NCBI GenBank assembly: GCA_961205875.1
Contig: OY540811.1
Coordinates: forward strand, 35,929,340 to 35,993,339
Origin: Sialis fuliginosa
Taxonomy: Eukaryota > Arthropoda > Insecta > Megaloptera > Sialidae
DNA: 64,000 nt
Direction of reading: 5' to 3'
The notes beneath the pieces are model-generated. The model did not search any database, was not told the origin of the DNA, and worked only from the letters and a program-made list of their open reading frames with translations. The first letter of the stretch is position 1. Every line of letters starts with the position of its first letter. The position numbers were made by a program, and so were the translations under genes. Shown here piece after piece: positions 11,601-20,870 of this stretch.

Positions 11601-14600
11601 AAGATAAACGCAAAGCAGCTATGTTGCTTCATTTAGTGGGAGAAGATGTTTACGACTTATATTCATCACTACCAAAAACAGAGCCGACTTCCGATATGCG
11701 AAAATACGACACTATCAAGAACAAACTAACCGACCATTTCAAGCCAAAAGTAAACACCAGTTTCGAAATTTACAATTTTAGAAAAGCTAAACAAGAGGAG
11801 AACGAGAGCATAGATCAGTTTTATACCCGTTTAATAAAACTAAGCGCTAACTGCAAATTCGTAAACAGAGACGATGAAATAAAAGCTCAGATAATCAGTA
11901 ACACCAGATCAACAAATCTGCGGCGTTTCGGATTAAGAGAAGAACCAAAGCTAGACGTTTTATTAGAACAGGGACGACTCCTGGAAACAACACAATTACA
12001 ACTCAACGCAATTGAACAAGACAACAACGAAACAGGCCGTACAAATCGAGTTGATTTTAAAAAGTTTAACAAGAAACAAGCTGATCACAACAAACAAACA
12101 AATTTTTCAAATGTGTCTAACAAAACACAACGGTGTAAAAATTGCGGTAATATGTGGCATCAAAAAGGCAGACAAACATGCCCAGCATTTAGTGTTACGT
12201 GTTTAACATGCGGGAAACGCGGTCATTTCTCGAAGGTGTGCCTAAGCAAAAACAATCAAACAAAAGAAAACAAACCACGTGCAAATTTCACAAAACAAAG
12301 TGCGGGAACGGCTAAAACAATTAGTTCGGACTCTGATAACTCTTTTAAACTCACAACAAACAGTTTAGTGAAAACACCTAAAACTTCACTTACGTTAAAT
12401 GACAATTATATGAGTTTCGTTATAGACACCGGTAGCAGTGTGAATATCATCAGTTCCTCATGTCTAAAACACATGATTCACAAACCAAGTGTCACGTGCG
12501 TAAACACAAAAATTTACCCATATAATTCTAACGAAGCATTACCTATAGCGGGGAGTTTTAGGGGTGTTTTTAAATATAAACATCAAGTTACTACAGACGA
12601 AGTGTTCATCTTAGAAGGCGAAGCTGAACCTTTGCTGAGTTTCAAAACAGCAAGTGCGTTAAACATAGTGCACATAACACAAGTTTTGGACACATTACCA
12701 ACAATCATAAACATTGAATGGGTGAAAAAGAACGTTCCAGCTTTAACAAATGGTATTGGAAATTTAACAAATTGTGAAGTACATTTACACATTAACAAAG
12801 AGATGCAACCGGTAGCTCAAAAACACAGACGGATTCCTTTTCATCTACGAGCACGAGTCGAGGCAGAATTAAAACGTTTGGAAGATGAAGATATAATAGA
12901 AAAGGCAAACGGGGCAACTCCATGGGTTTCACCAATTGTGATCGTACCTAAACCACACAACCCTGAAGTAATTCGCATGTGCGTAGATATGCGTGTTCCA
13001 AACAAAGCAATCAAACGAGAAAGACATGTCACGCCAACAATCGACGATATCATTTTGCAACTAAACGGTGCAGTCTTATTCAGCAAAATAGACCTTAAAG
13101 ATGGATATCATCAGTTGACATTAGACAAAGATTCACGTATCATAACAACCTTTTCAACTCATTGCGGTTTGTACCGTTACAAACGTTTAAATTTTGGTGT
13201 AAATGCAGCAGCTGAAATTTTCCAAGACACAATTCGTCAAGTCCTGACTAACATACCAGGTGTCTTAAATGTGGTGGACGATATTCTCATTTTCGGAAAA
13301 TCAAAACAAGAACATGATGAAGCGTTATTAGCAGTGTTGAATCGACTCAGTGAACGTAACCTAACAGTCAACGAAAACAAGTGTGCGTTCAGTCAGAACG
13401 AAGTAACATTTTTCGGTTTCGTTTTCTCAAAAAGTGGGATAAAACCAGATCCCAAGAAAGTAGAAGTTTTCAAAAAATTGGAACCTCCTACAAACGCATC
13501 AGAAGTAAGAAGTCTTTTAGGAATGCTAAATTATGTAGGGAAATTTCTTCCAAATCTGGCATCAGCAACAAAACCTTTGCGAGAGTTGATACATAAAAAC
13601 GCGGAATGGAACTGGAAACAAGCCCACCAAGATGCTTTTATGTACCTAAAGGAAATCCTAAGCAACGCCAACAATTTAGCATATTTTGACATTAAAAAAA
13701 AAACACATGTCCATGTAGACGCAGGTCCACAGGGATTAGCAGCTATTATATCACAAGAAGATAAAAACAAGATCGACATTGTGGCATATGGCAGTCGAAC
13801 ACTTACTTCAGTAGAAGAACGATACAGCCAGATAGAAAAAGAGATGTTAGCAATAAATTGGGCATTGCAGCATTTTCACATCTACCTGTCAGGTATGAAT
13901 TTTATTTTACATACTGATCATAAACCAATTGTGAATATTTTAAGAAACCCAAGAGCAGCAGCCTCTCCTAGAATCGAAAGATTAATCCTTAAAATTCAAC
14001 AATACAACTATGTGGTAGTACATCAAAAAGGATCCACGAATCCATCGGATTATTTCTCAAGACATCCGCTGCAAACCAATCAGAAACAAGATGTCAAAAT
14101 CGAGAATTTTGTGAATTTTATAATTCAAAACAGCATACCAAATGCAATGTCAGTGGATGAAGTTCGAGCAGAAACCGTGTCGGACAGAACATTAGCAGAA
14201 CTGTTGGAAGCAATCCAAGAGAATCGTTCAAGTTTATGGAACAACCCGAACTTAAAACCATTCAAACTCATCAAAAATGAACTGTCAGCAAAAGATAGCG
14301 TTATTCTACGAGGCAGTAGATTGATTTTACCGTTCAAGCTACAACAGAGAGCAGTCGATTTAGCTCACAAAGGACATCAAGGTATTGTCAAAACAAAACA
14401 ATTAATACGAACAAAACTTTGGTTCCCCAATATCGATAAAATGGTAGAAAACACCATCAAAAACTGTCTTGCTTGTCAATCAGTAACGCAAACGCATAAT
14501 CGTGATCCTATTATGCTAGGGGAAACGGCAACAGAACCTTTTGAGCGAGCAGCGATCGATTTCGTTGGTCCATTCCCAAATAACAAGTATATTTTGGTTT

Positions 14601-17600
14601 TAGTCGACGAATACACAAAATACCCAATTGTGGAAGTCATTAACTCGACAAATTTTGAAAATGTACAGAATGTTTTGCAAAAGATATTCAGAACGTTTGG
14701 CATCATCAAAGAAATTAAATCTGACAACGGCCCTCCATTCAACGGTAGAGATTTTGAACAGTTCGCGAAGAAATACAATTTCAAACATCACAAGGTAACA
14801 CCCTATTGGCCAGAAGCAAACGGTCAAGCAGAACGATTTGTTGAAACACTAAGCAAATCCCTGCGTTGTAGTAATTTAGAAGACAACAATTTTACAGCCC
14901 AGCTAAATTTGTTCCTAATGAATTATGTATCAACACCACATCCAGCAACAAAACAGTCACCATACGAGTTGTTGTTTAATCGCAAAATGAATAATTTTCT
15001 ACCAAGTTTTGAATCAACAGAAGGAAAAAATGAAAACAATCAAGCAGCCGTTTCAAACAACAACGCCAAACTTCAAAATAAACAGTACGCTGATAAACGA
15101 AGACATACAAGAACTCATAATCTGAAAGTAGGTGATCTAGTTTTATGCAAACAAAACAAAATTAACAAACTAACGACAGCTTTCGATCCATCACCGTACA
15201 TAATAACCAAGATCAGAGGCACCAAAATATTTGCAAAAAGAGGAAATGAAGTCAAAATAAGGAACGCATCATTTTTCAAGAAGATAAGTGAACATTGCAA
15301 ATTGTCAGGAAAAGCTCGAAGCCCATCAACACACAGCGAAGGTGATGTTTTACAGCAAGATCGAACACCCGTAGCTGAAACTGCTGAGGATGACCTCATG
15401 CCGAACAACATACTTGATACACCAGTGTTACGTCCAAGACGTGAAAGGAAAACACCTGCACATCTCGAAGACTATGTAATGTAAAAAGGTGTAAACGTGA
15501 AAGTGAAAACCTATGGCCTGTAATATGTTTAAAGCAAAGTGTAAATTTAAATAATTAGGCTAAGCACACTTTTACTGTTATCTTAAGTTGTTTTATTTAT
15601 TTTAAAAAATTATCAATGTAAATTATTAACAAACATTTCATGCATCTGTATTCTAATTTAAAGTGTGGGAGGAATGTAGTGTCCAGCATGTATGATGAAC
15701 AGAGCAGCAAGTGAGTGAACAAGGAGAACACCAGGGAGCTGTGCATAGATAGATTGTGATCATTGTGATTGTATAAATAAAGAGTTGTTTTGTAACAGTT
15801 ATTTGGTTTGATTTAAGAACATTACAATACTGTAAAAAAATTTAGACAGAAATTCAAAGTATTTTCGAAGTTATAGCACATACAAGAGAACGGGCCATGT
15901 TAGTGTAACATCTGTTACTAAATCTTTAAACGCATTTTTCTCGAAACTACTTTTTCTCGGTTGGTGGGAAGCAGAAACGAAATTCTAATCAACCGGTCGG
16001 GCTATAATTTTAACACATTGTTATTGTTCTACACACTAATAGTTATCGTATTAGCTAAAATAATTTATTTTATTAATAATTTTAACAATATTTAATTAAT
16101 TTTATTAATATACATATCAGTGATGTAACGAATATTCGCGCACATTTTTTAACATTCGCATTCGTATTCGCAAGAATAAGTGCGAATATTTTTGCGAATA
16201 TTACTTGTATTTGTAATAATTTTTTATCTATTATATTAAATAATTATTTTTAAGAACCTAAGAACAGTCAAAATTTATTTTTACTTCCACGTTCTGAAAG
16301 AAATGTGTGATATGTTGAAAAGATATGAAGTCAAAGACAGACAAACATATGTATACAACTCAAACGTATCACGCTGAATCAGGTACCCCCCTTTTTGATG
16401 GAGGGTAAAAATAGTAAATAAATAATAATAAATTTCATCATGTTATCTCCGTCAGGTGATAATATTTGGTTTTTAGCTAGCTGTATATTAAGAAATTTAA
16501 GGCCACAAAAAACATCTGCCAAGTAAATGCACAGTGCTAAAATTCACTAAAGGTAGTTGATTATTATTGAACAATTAAATAAAAACCGATAAATTGTTTA
16601 GATAAATTGCTTGGCTTTGGTTAATCATTTAATTTTTATACAATTTGCTCAAAAATATTAGTTCGAAATTTTTCTTACGACAGCTGATTATTTTTTCATA
16701 TATTTTTAATTTTTGAGAATCTAAATCTAAATTTATGCAAACGTCAAAATGACATTTAAAACGTCAACATGACAGTTAATATGTCAAAGTAAATATCAAT
16801 TTAAGAACACAAAACACGATTTTTTAAAACAAATTGAGATGAATCTTTGTAAGGGAATATTTTATAACAAACGTTGTAGACCTATATTATAGGAAATTGA
16901 ATGCTCTACAAAAAATATTCTATAAAATTTGTACGTAACATGTACCGTTCTTTAGATATCTTGAAAAAATAAATGTTTTGGAATGATATTTATTTATTTA
17001 TTATTATTTAATATTTTGGTGATTTTGAATTCGGAGAACATTTTTTGTCTCAATCTAAAACGATCACAAAGCTTCTCGTATCTTCGATATTGCGAGGGAG
17101 CAAAAATAAAATAAATTAATAATATTAAATGTTTTATTAAAGTTTACTAATTAATATTTATAATTTAAGTTTTATAGTGAATTGTCATGCGCTGTGAACA
17201 AATCGAATATGTACGTAGTTATAAATTTGCTTGAAAAGAAGGAGTGTACAGCAAAAAATACAGAAAATCAAGATTGCCCTTCGGATGGTTATTATTTTTA
17301 TAATACAAATGTCGTATTTGACAGAAATGGCACGGTTATAGCTAGGTAAGACAACATTTTAAAATGATTGGGAACCAAAATTTCAATTTGATACTTGAGA
17401 AAATAGGTCTTTTACCGATGGACAAAAAGTGATCCCATATCTAAGGGTTCTGTTTTTTTATTTTGTGCATTGGATACATTATCAAATATCTTAATTTCAG
17501 GTACAGAAAATTCAATCTATTTGGAGAACACTTGTTGAATACCACAAAAACTGCAGATATTACAACGTTTGATACAGATTTTGGAGTAAAATTTGGTACA

Positions 17601-20600
17601 TTTATATGTTTTGACATTTTATTTACTCATCCCGCTTTGGATCTGGTTAACCAAAAAATATACGATTTCGCTTATCCAACTATGTGGTTCTCGGAGCTAC
17701 CATTTTTAACAGGTTCGTTAACATTATTTGTGTTTTGTTTGTCTAGTATTATATGTATGTACATATATCAGCTTTGTCATGTTTCTAAAAAAATCTATCA
17801 AATACTTCTCCTTATTGATTTGAAACGATATATGATACATCAAAGAAAATGTATAGCATGAAACTATTATTTCTACCTTATAGTTAAGGGCTCAGGATCC
17901 AGGCTGTCTAAGAGGCTAAAAAGTACCCAAAATAAGAATATTTAGGTACAGTTTTGCTACACACAGGATTTGTTACAAATGTGTGTATTTATGTATTGGT
18001 GAAAACCACATTAAAATCGGTTCAGTAGTTTTTGAGTTATTTGATGTATAGTGCATAATATTGTACATACATTTTACAAAAAATTATACAATTAATTAGC
18101 TCTACCTACATAAAAGGAAGCTTATTTTTGTATCTTTTACCGCTAATTTCAAAAACTATTGAACCGATTTAAGTGCGGTTTTCACCAATAGATAAATAAT
18201 TGTTCAGAGCAGGTTCTTTTTTAATATTTTTTTTAATATTGCTAGTACTGTGAAACAATTGAATTGGTTTTAAATATAAAAACAAACTTAACAATAAGAT
18301 TTAAGTGCTACCATTTTCCAAAGAATTGAAATATCAATTGTTTTATGGTGGCAATATATAAGTCTTTGAGAACACATACAAACAATTATACAAAAATAAA
18401 GATTCTACAATAACTTTTATTGTTAATCAAGGACAAGCATGATTCCAATATTAACAAATTATTAAAAAATTAACAATTGAAGATATCAGGTTCAAATTTT
18501 CAGTGAATGTTCTGTACTATAAAATGTTTATTTTCCAGGGGTATCAACTTAAAAAACGTTAAACTTTATTAGTTATTAATGCTTAAAAAAGTGTGTTTTC
18601 AGCCATTTTAATCAGCGTAGCGGATAAACAAATGGTATATTTTATTTTTTTCAAAATGGAGGCTGTAGGGAATTTTGTAGCGAATAACTTTTATTTGAAA
18701 CTTTTTTGTATAATATTTATTTAGACCGCTATTTAGCAAAAATCAGAAAATCCGAAGAATTTTGCAATTGAACCATGGTTTACCCAAGACACGGACAACC
18801 AAAATCGTAGCAAACATAGGGATTATTCTAAACCACATTTGCAAAAAATCTCGTGAGTGGCAAAACTGTACCTAAAAAAACCTGTTTTAGCCTCCACATC
18901 ATGGACTATTATAGGATAAATTCAATTTAAAATGTTTCAGCAATTCAAACACAGCACGGATGGGCAGAAAGTCAAAAAGTCAATATTTTAGCTGCAAATG
19001 CAAATCAACCCTCTAAAGGAGGAACTGGGTCAACAATTTACAGCAAATATTCTAATTCAAATAGTGAAGATTATATAAATGGTTCCCTGAGTTCTAGATT
19101 AATAATAATGGACGTCACAACAAAAAATAGAAGCGATTCTAACTACCATGACAATAACATTGAGTCTAGAGAAGATGTTCCGAGTAGTGATTCCACCCCA
19201 ATTACCCCAAGTAAATCCAACGAACATTTAGATCAAATCAAGACAGTGCCATATTCAATGAAACTGTTCAAATTCAGTAATGTCGATTTGACTCAAACGT
19301 TCCAAAAAACGAAACTGATAGATGGAAATTTGTCGTGCGATTTCTCGGCAAATATTTCTGTTAAAAGTGAAAACACTGCTGCTCCTGAAGAAAAAGTCTA
19401 CAAGTATAAATTTGTCATATTTAATGGCGTCAGATCGTTTTCCGGCGTTGCAACTGGTGGGGTTCAAGTTTGTGGTATTGTTGCTTGTCTAAATGATTCT
19501 ATTTTATCATGCGGGTTACGGTGAGTACAAGCCAAGGTATATAAAGACAAGGTAGTCTCAATTGGTCCTTGGCCAATCAGCGGCCGCGCGGGAATTGACG
19601 TCACTAGGGGGATATATTCAAATGTTATAAATGTATAATAGAATATCGATTATAAAAAATCCTTTATTTATTCTTGTTTTCGTATTTTTTGATATTTTAA
19701 CAACACATGCAATCAAATAAGTATAAATTCGATATTGCAAAATCATAAAAAGCTGTTAGAATCACATAACTTATTGCCAACTCAGTGATTCTCAACCTGT
19801 GGGAGGCGTGATAAAACTAAATCAAATAAAATAGTTATATGAGATATAACATTATTTATTTTGATAAACGTTTCGTCTTGTTGAAGACTTCATCAGTATC
19901 TGGTTAATAACAATGATAAATATACAAATTTCTATTTAACAATCGGAATATTTCCAAACATTCTCATGGAATTTATTTTATTAATAATTATTGTTAAATA
20001 GAAATTTGTATATTTATCATTGTTATTAACCAGATACTGATGAAGTCTTCAACAAGTGCAAAAAATTAAAAAAATGTATAATAAATAAATAAAATAATAA
20101 AATGTGTGGAAAAAAGGTCATTGCCCATTGCAGTTGTAAAACAAAAAAATCTAAGAAATGTAGAGCAGAAAAAGTCATTGTAGTTGTAAAAACAAAAAAA
20201 GTAATGCAAAAAATAAAGGTCATTGCAGTTGAAAAGCAAAAATTGTAAATATGGAGCAAAAAAATAAATTTTCTTAAAATAACCCCCTGCAGGGAGGGGG
20301 TCCCTGAAAAATAATTGTTCAAGAAGAAGTTTAAGAACCGCTACTCTATATTATATACTATTTTAATTATTTATTTTCTTATAGATTTCCCACTGATGAA
20401 GTAAAATGGAATTTTGCTTTTACTAATATAAATATTAATGGCAATTTTTTGCAATCGACTGCATCATTTTATTTCCCAAGCACTGTCCGTGATCTGATGA
20501 TACCTGTTAAGAAGAGTTTCTATGCATGGACTCATCATGAGGATAAGATAAATCTAGAATTTAAGGCAAAGGATTATGCTAAAGTAAACTTACTTACTTT

Positions 20601-20736
20601 CGCCATATATGGAAGAAACACTACCCAAGATGGCGAGGATGAGACATCTCGTGGCAGTCAGGTGTATTTGTCTATATACACGTTTATGATAGCTTTAATG
20701 ATTATTATTGGTTTTACCGCTATTTATACGAACTAA
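5565..20736 (+). CDS. Vanin/biotinidase-like amidohydrolase (pantetheinase family), seven exons
   Basis: Exons by splice sites and homology are 5565-5633, 9574-9693, 10084-10224, 17170-17345, 17501-17712, 18941-19520 and 20385-20736. Together they give 1650 nt and 549 residues, a usual length for the family. Residues 1-20 form a signal peptide ([12 protein letters not shown]...). The nitrilase-fold triad is visible: Glu73 in LVFSEMGL, Lys172 in [10 protein letters not shown] and Cys205 in FGTFICFD. The C terminus (about 525-547, [21 protein letters not shown]) is a hydrophobic tail, suggesting GPI anchoring or one membrane segment. Vanins release pantothenate and cysteamine from pantetheine, and biotinidase frees biotin; which substrate applies here is not evident. 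All junctions are in phase with no stop, so the gene looks functional. Intron 3 carries a full gypsy element in the same orientation. The family call is firm, the substrate open. Confidence 0.9.
6400..6680. repeat. Imperfect palindrome inside the intron-1 foldback
   Basis: The arm with TCAATTTTATTTAGTTTATT and AAAGTTCTTATT is mirrored at 6626-6675 by AATAAGAACTTTACAATAAA and its partner. The centre holds GAAAATTGTAGGG-type short inverted repeats. Confidence 0.55.
6712..7591. mobile_element. hAT-type MITE, 880 bp, perfect 8-bp TSD
   Basis: The ends CAGGGCCGTAACTA and TAGTTACGGCCCTG are flanked by TTTGATAG at 6704-6711 and 7592-7599. GC-rich subterminal blocks (GCCCCGGGGCCCCCGAG) sit at both ends. 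There is no transposase frame. The same family recurs at 10299-10558. Confidence 0.92.
7678..8424. mobile_element. hAT-type MITE, 747 bp, perfect 8-bp TSD
   Basis: The ends CAGGGTTGCCAGA and TCTGGCAACCCTG are flanked by ATGACCAC at 7670-7677 and 8425-8432. It contains repeated GTCCCGC motifs on the left and a poly-C tract at about 8350-8380. Its ends resemble those of the element at 586-1012. Confidence 0.92.
9191..9573. other. End of intron 1, no further element seen
   Basis: AT-rich intronic sequence ending in the pyrimidine-rich acceptor before exon 2 at 9574. Confidence 0.5.
9574..9693 (+). CDS. Vanin-like gene, exon 2
   Basis: 40 codons, phase 0 at both ends, with acceptor TTTTTTTAG and donor GTAATA. 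It encodes [20 protein letters not shown] and on to FMDEAAT, the first strand and helix of the nitrilase fold. Confidence 0.9.
10084..10224 (+). CDS. Vanin-like gene, exon 3 (catalytic Glu)
   Basis: 47 codons between TTTTAG and GTGAGT. It carries [20 protein letters not shown] with the catalytic glutamate of the nitrilase superfamily. Confidence 0.92.
10299..10558. mobile_element. hAT-type MITE, 260 bp
   Basis: The ends CAGGGCCGTAACTA and TAGTTACGGCCCTG are the same as in the element at 6712-7591. The flanks TAGGAATG (10291-10298) and TAGAAATG (10559-10566) match at 7 of 8 positions. Confidence 0.88.
10775..10990. repeat. Repeat C fragment
   Basis: Starts GCTTCCTCGTCATATCGAAG and ATACGAGAAGCTTTATGATC, close to the start of the repeat C copy at 30554. 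Similarity fades after about 60 bases. Confidence 0.5.
10999..11150 (+). repeat. 5' LTR
   Basis: 152 bp, TG...CA ends, with ATAAATAAAGAG (a likely polyadenylation signal) in its second half. Identical to the 3' LTR. Confidence 0.95.
11151..11168 (+). promoter_or_regulatory. Primer binding site
   Basis: TTGGCGACGAGGATAAAA directly follows the LTR. The TGGCGAC start is that of many insect gypsy primer sites. The priming tRNA is not identified here. Confidence 0.65.
11483..15484 (+). CDS. Gag-Pol polyprotein of a Ty3/gypsy element
   Basis: 1333 residues in one frame. Order: gag capsid-like region (about 1-190); two zinc knuckles at about 218-252, the second a canonical [14 protein letters not shown]; aspartic protease [12 protein letters not shown] (about 312-323); reverse transcriptase (about 480-650) with [10 protein letters not shown] and the VVDDILIF core at about 597; RNase H with HVDAG at about 743 and DHKP; integrase zinc finger HKGHQG...CLAC at about 960-995; integrase core with Asp in AAIDFVGPF (about 1024), SDNGPPFNG (about 1080) and Glu in [10 protein letters not shown] (about 1115). 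ATG at 11483 follows an untranslated leader of about 330 bases. Gag and pol share one frame with no stop or shift, as in several insect gypsy lineages. All catalytic residues are present, so the protein looks functional. Confidence 0.97.
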   Translation: MDNNQIKPFNVHSESHNIGIRWEKWINRFDIFLTASNISEDKRKAAMLLHLVGEDVYDLYSSLPKTEPTSDMRKYDTIKNKLTDHFKPKVNTSFEIYNFRKAKQEENESIDQFYTRLIKLSANCKFVNRDDEIKAQIISNTRSTNLRRFGLREEPKLDVLLEQGRLLETTQLQLNAIEQDNNETGRTNRVDFKKFNKKQADHNKQTNFSNVSNKTQRCKNCGNMWHQKGRQTCPAFSVTCLTCGKRGHFSKVCLSKNNQTKENKPRANFTKQSAGTAKTISSDSDNSFKLTTNSLVKTPKTSLTLNDNYMSFVIDTGSSVNIISSSCLKHMIHKPSVTCVNTKIYPYNSNEALPIAGSFRGVFKYKHQVTTDEVFILEGEAEPLLSFKTASALNIVHITQVLDTLPTIINIEWVKKNVPALTNGIGNLTNCEVHLHINKEMQPVAQKHRRIPFHLRARVEAELKRLEDEDIIEKANGATPWVSPIVIVPKPHNPEVIRMCVDMRVPNKAIKRERHVTPTIDDIILQLNGAVLFSKIDLKDGYHQLTLDKDSRIITTFSTHCGLYRYKRLNFGVNAAAEIFQDTIRQVLTNIPGVLNVVDDILIFGKSKQEHDEALLAVLNRLSERNLTVNENKCAFSQNEVTFFGFVFSKSGIKPDPKKVEVFKKLEPPTNASEVRSLLGMLNYVGKFLPNLASATKPLRELIHKNAEWNWKQAHQDAFMYLKEILSNANNLAYFDIKKKTHVHVDAGPQGLAAIISQEDKNKIDIVAYGSRTLTSVEERYSQIEKEMLAINWALQHFHIYLSGMNFILHTDHKPIVNILRNPRAAASPRIERLILKIQQYNYVVVHQKGSTNPSDYFSRHPLQTNQKQDVKIENFVNFIIQNSIPNAMSVDEVRAETVSDRTLAELLEAIQENRSSLWNNPNLKPFKLIKNELSAKDSVILRGSRLILPFKLQQRAVDLAHKGHQGIVKTKQLIRTKLWFPNIDKMVENTIKNCLACQSVTQTHNRDPIMLGETATEPFERAAIDFVGPFPNNKYILVLVDEYTKYPIVEVINSTNFENVQNVLQKIFRTFGIIKEIKSDNGPPFNGRDFEQFAKKYNFKHHKVTPYWPEANGQAERFVETLSKSLRCSNLEDNNFTAQLNLFLMNYVSTPHPATKQSPYELLFNRKMNNFLPSFESTEGKNENNQAAVSNNNAKLQNKQYADKRRHTRTHNLKVGDLVLCKQNKINKLTTAFDPSPYIITKIRGTKIFAKRGNEVKIRNASFFKKISEHCKLSGKARSPSTHSEGDVLQQDRTPVAETAEDDLMPNNILDTPVLRPRRERKTPAHLEDYVM
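15661..15674 (+). promoter_or_regulatory. Polypurine tract
   Basis: AAGTGTGGGAGGAA lies directly before the 3' LTR, in the position and with the composition of the plus-strand primer of LTR elements. Confidence 0.7.
15675..15826 (+). repeat. 3' LTR
   Basis: 152 bp, identical to the 5' LTR, followed by the target duplication ATACT. Confidence 0.95.
16513..17101 (-). repeat. Repeat C copy (minus orientation)
   Basis: Runs from CATCTGCCAAGTAAATGCAC to the hairpin-like end TCTTCGATATTGCGAGGGAG. It matches the copies at 30554-31298 (opposite strand) and 44462-45168 (same strand) but lacks their (GACA)-rich middle. It is an unclassified dispersed element with no ORF. Confidence 0.7.
17170..17345 (+). 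CDS. Vanin-like gene, exon 4
   Basis: Acceptor is the AAG at 17167-17169. A nearby TATAG acceptor at 17174-17177 would shift the frame, so 17170 was chosen to keep phase ([17 protein letters not shown]...). It ends in AG before GTAAGA, phase 2, splitting the Arg before YRKF. Confidence 0.88.
17501..17712 (+). CDS. Vanin-like gene, exon 5 (catalytic Lys and Cys)
   Basis: Acceptor TTTCAG at 17500. It encodes [15 protein letters not shown] and [11 protein letters not shown], with the catalytic Lys172 and Cys205, and ends in phase 1 after LPFLT before GTTCGT. The donor is weaker than the others. Confidence 0.92.
17940..18215. repeat. Inverted repeat in intron 5
   Basis: TTGGTGAAAACCACATTAAA followed by TCGGTTCAGTAGTTTTTGAG at about 17995-18040 is mirrored at about 18140-18190 (TTGAACCGATTTAAGTGCGG then TTTTCACCAATA). 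Likely a small foldback MITE. The rest of intron 5 to 18940 shows nothing recognisable. Confidence 0.6.
18941..19520 (+). CDS. Vanin-like gene, exon 6
   Basis: Starts after TTTCAG and completes the Ala codon of exon 5. It encodes [20 protein letters not shown] and [13 protein letters not shown], typical vanin motifs after the active-site domain, then the C-terminal domain. It ends in phase 2 before GTGAGT. An internal ATG at 19108 is not the start. Confidence 0.92.
19531..19790. mobile_element. Truncated MITE of the CAAGG/CAATCAGCG family in intron 6
   Basis: Begins CCAAGGTATATAAAGACAAG and carries CCAATCAGCG and TGACGTCAC. Its inner part matches the reverse complement of the element at 62408-62733. 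The right end is lost. Confidence 0.65.
19792..20341. mobile_element. Probable hAT-like element with internal foldback, intron 6
   Basis: Left end CAGTGATTCTCAACC and right end TTTAAGAACCGCT resemble the CAGCGGTTCTTAAAC-type ends at 24502-24723, but no 8-bp duplication was found. Inside, arms at about 19877-19941 and 19988-20057 form a perfect inverted repeat (TCTTGTTGAAGACTTCATCA and its inverse). A loose GTCATTGCAGTTG tandem repeat follows at about 20115-20240. Confidence 0.55.
20385..20736 (+). CDS. Vanin-like gene, terminal exon 7
   Basis: Acceptor TTATAG at 20384, phase 2 (CG plus A gives Arg). It encodes [15 protein letters not shown] through to the hydrophobic tail [16 protein letters not shown] and TAA at 20734-20736. 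The tail after a polar stretch ([12 protein letters not shown]) fits a GPI-attachment signal or a membrane helix. Confidence 0.92.
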
Positions 20737-20870
20737 TTATTTATAATAATTAGATTTAATTGTAGTCAGAACTCAAATCTGTGTTTTTGTTTGCCGGGTG
20801 CCCCATTGTAATCAATCACTCTCTTATTTTTTTATCTATCAATTAAGGATGTATGGCAGGCAAGGTTAGT

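Larger units (their letters stand above)
10999..15826 (+). mobile_element. Complete Ty3/gypsy-type LTR retrotransposon with identical LTRs
   Basis: A 4828-bp element with two 152-bp LTRs that read identical base for base, beginning TGTAGTGTCCAGC and ending ACATTACA. It is flanked by the 5-bp duplication ATACT (10994-10998 and 15827-15831). A primer-binding-like site TTGGCGACGAGGA follows the left LTR and a purine-rich AGTGTGGGAGGAA precedes the right LTR. One uninterrupted ORF encodes gag and pol, and no env-like ORF follows. Identical LTRs, an intact ORF and a perfect duplication mean a very recent insertion. It sits in intron 3 of the vanin-like gene in the sense direction, so its polyadenylation signal could truncate host transcripts. 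Confidence 0.97.
10225..17169. other. Intron 3 of the vanin-like gene, 6.9 kb
   Basis: The intron holds a 260-bp hAT MITE, a repeat-C fragment, the whole gypsy element and an inverted repeat-C copy. About 4.8 kb of its length is the recent gypsy insertion. The rest (about 10559-10774 and 15827-16512) is AT-rich; a small tract of GAATATTCG-type repeats lies at about 16133-16205. Confidence 0.7.

Noticed and set aside
10992-15411. Several minus-strand and alternate-frame ORFs of 60-104 codons over the gypsy element
   Set aside because: They are antisense or out-of-frame shadows of the LTR and the gag-pol frame.
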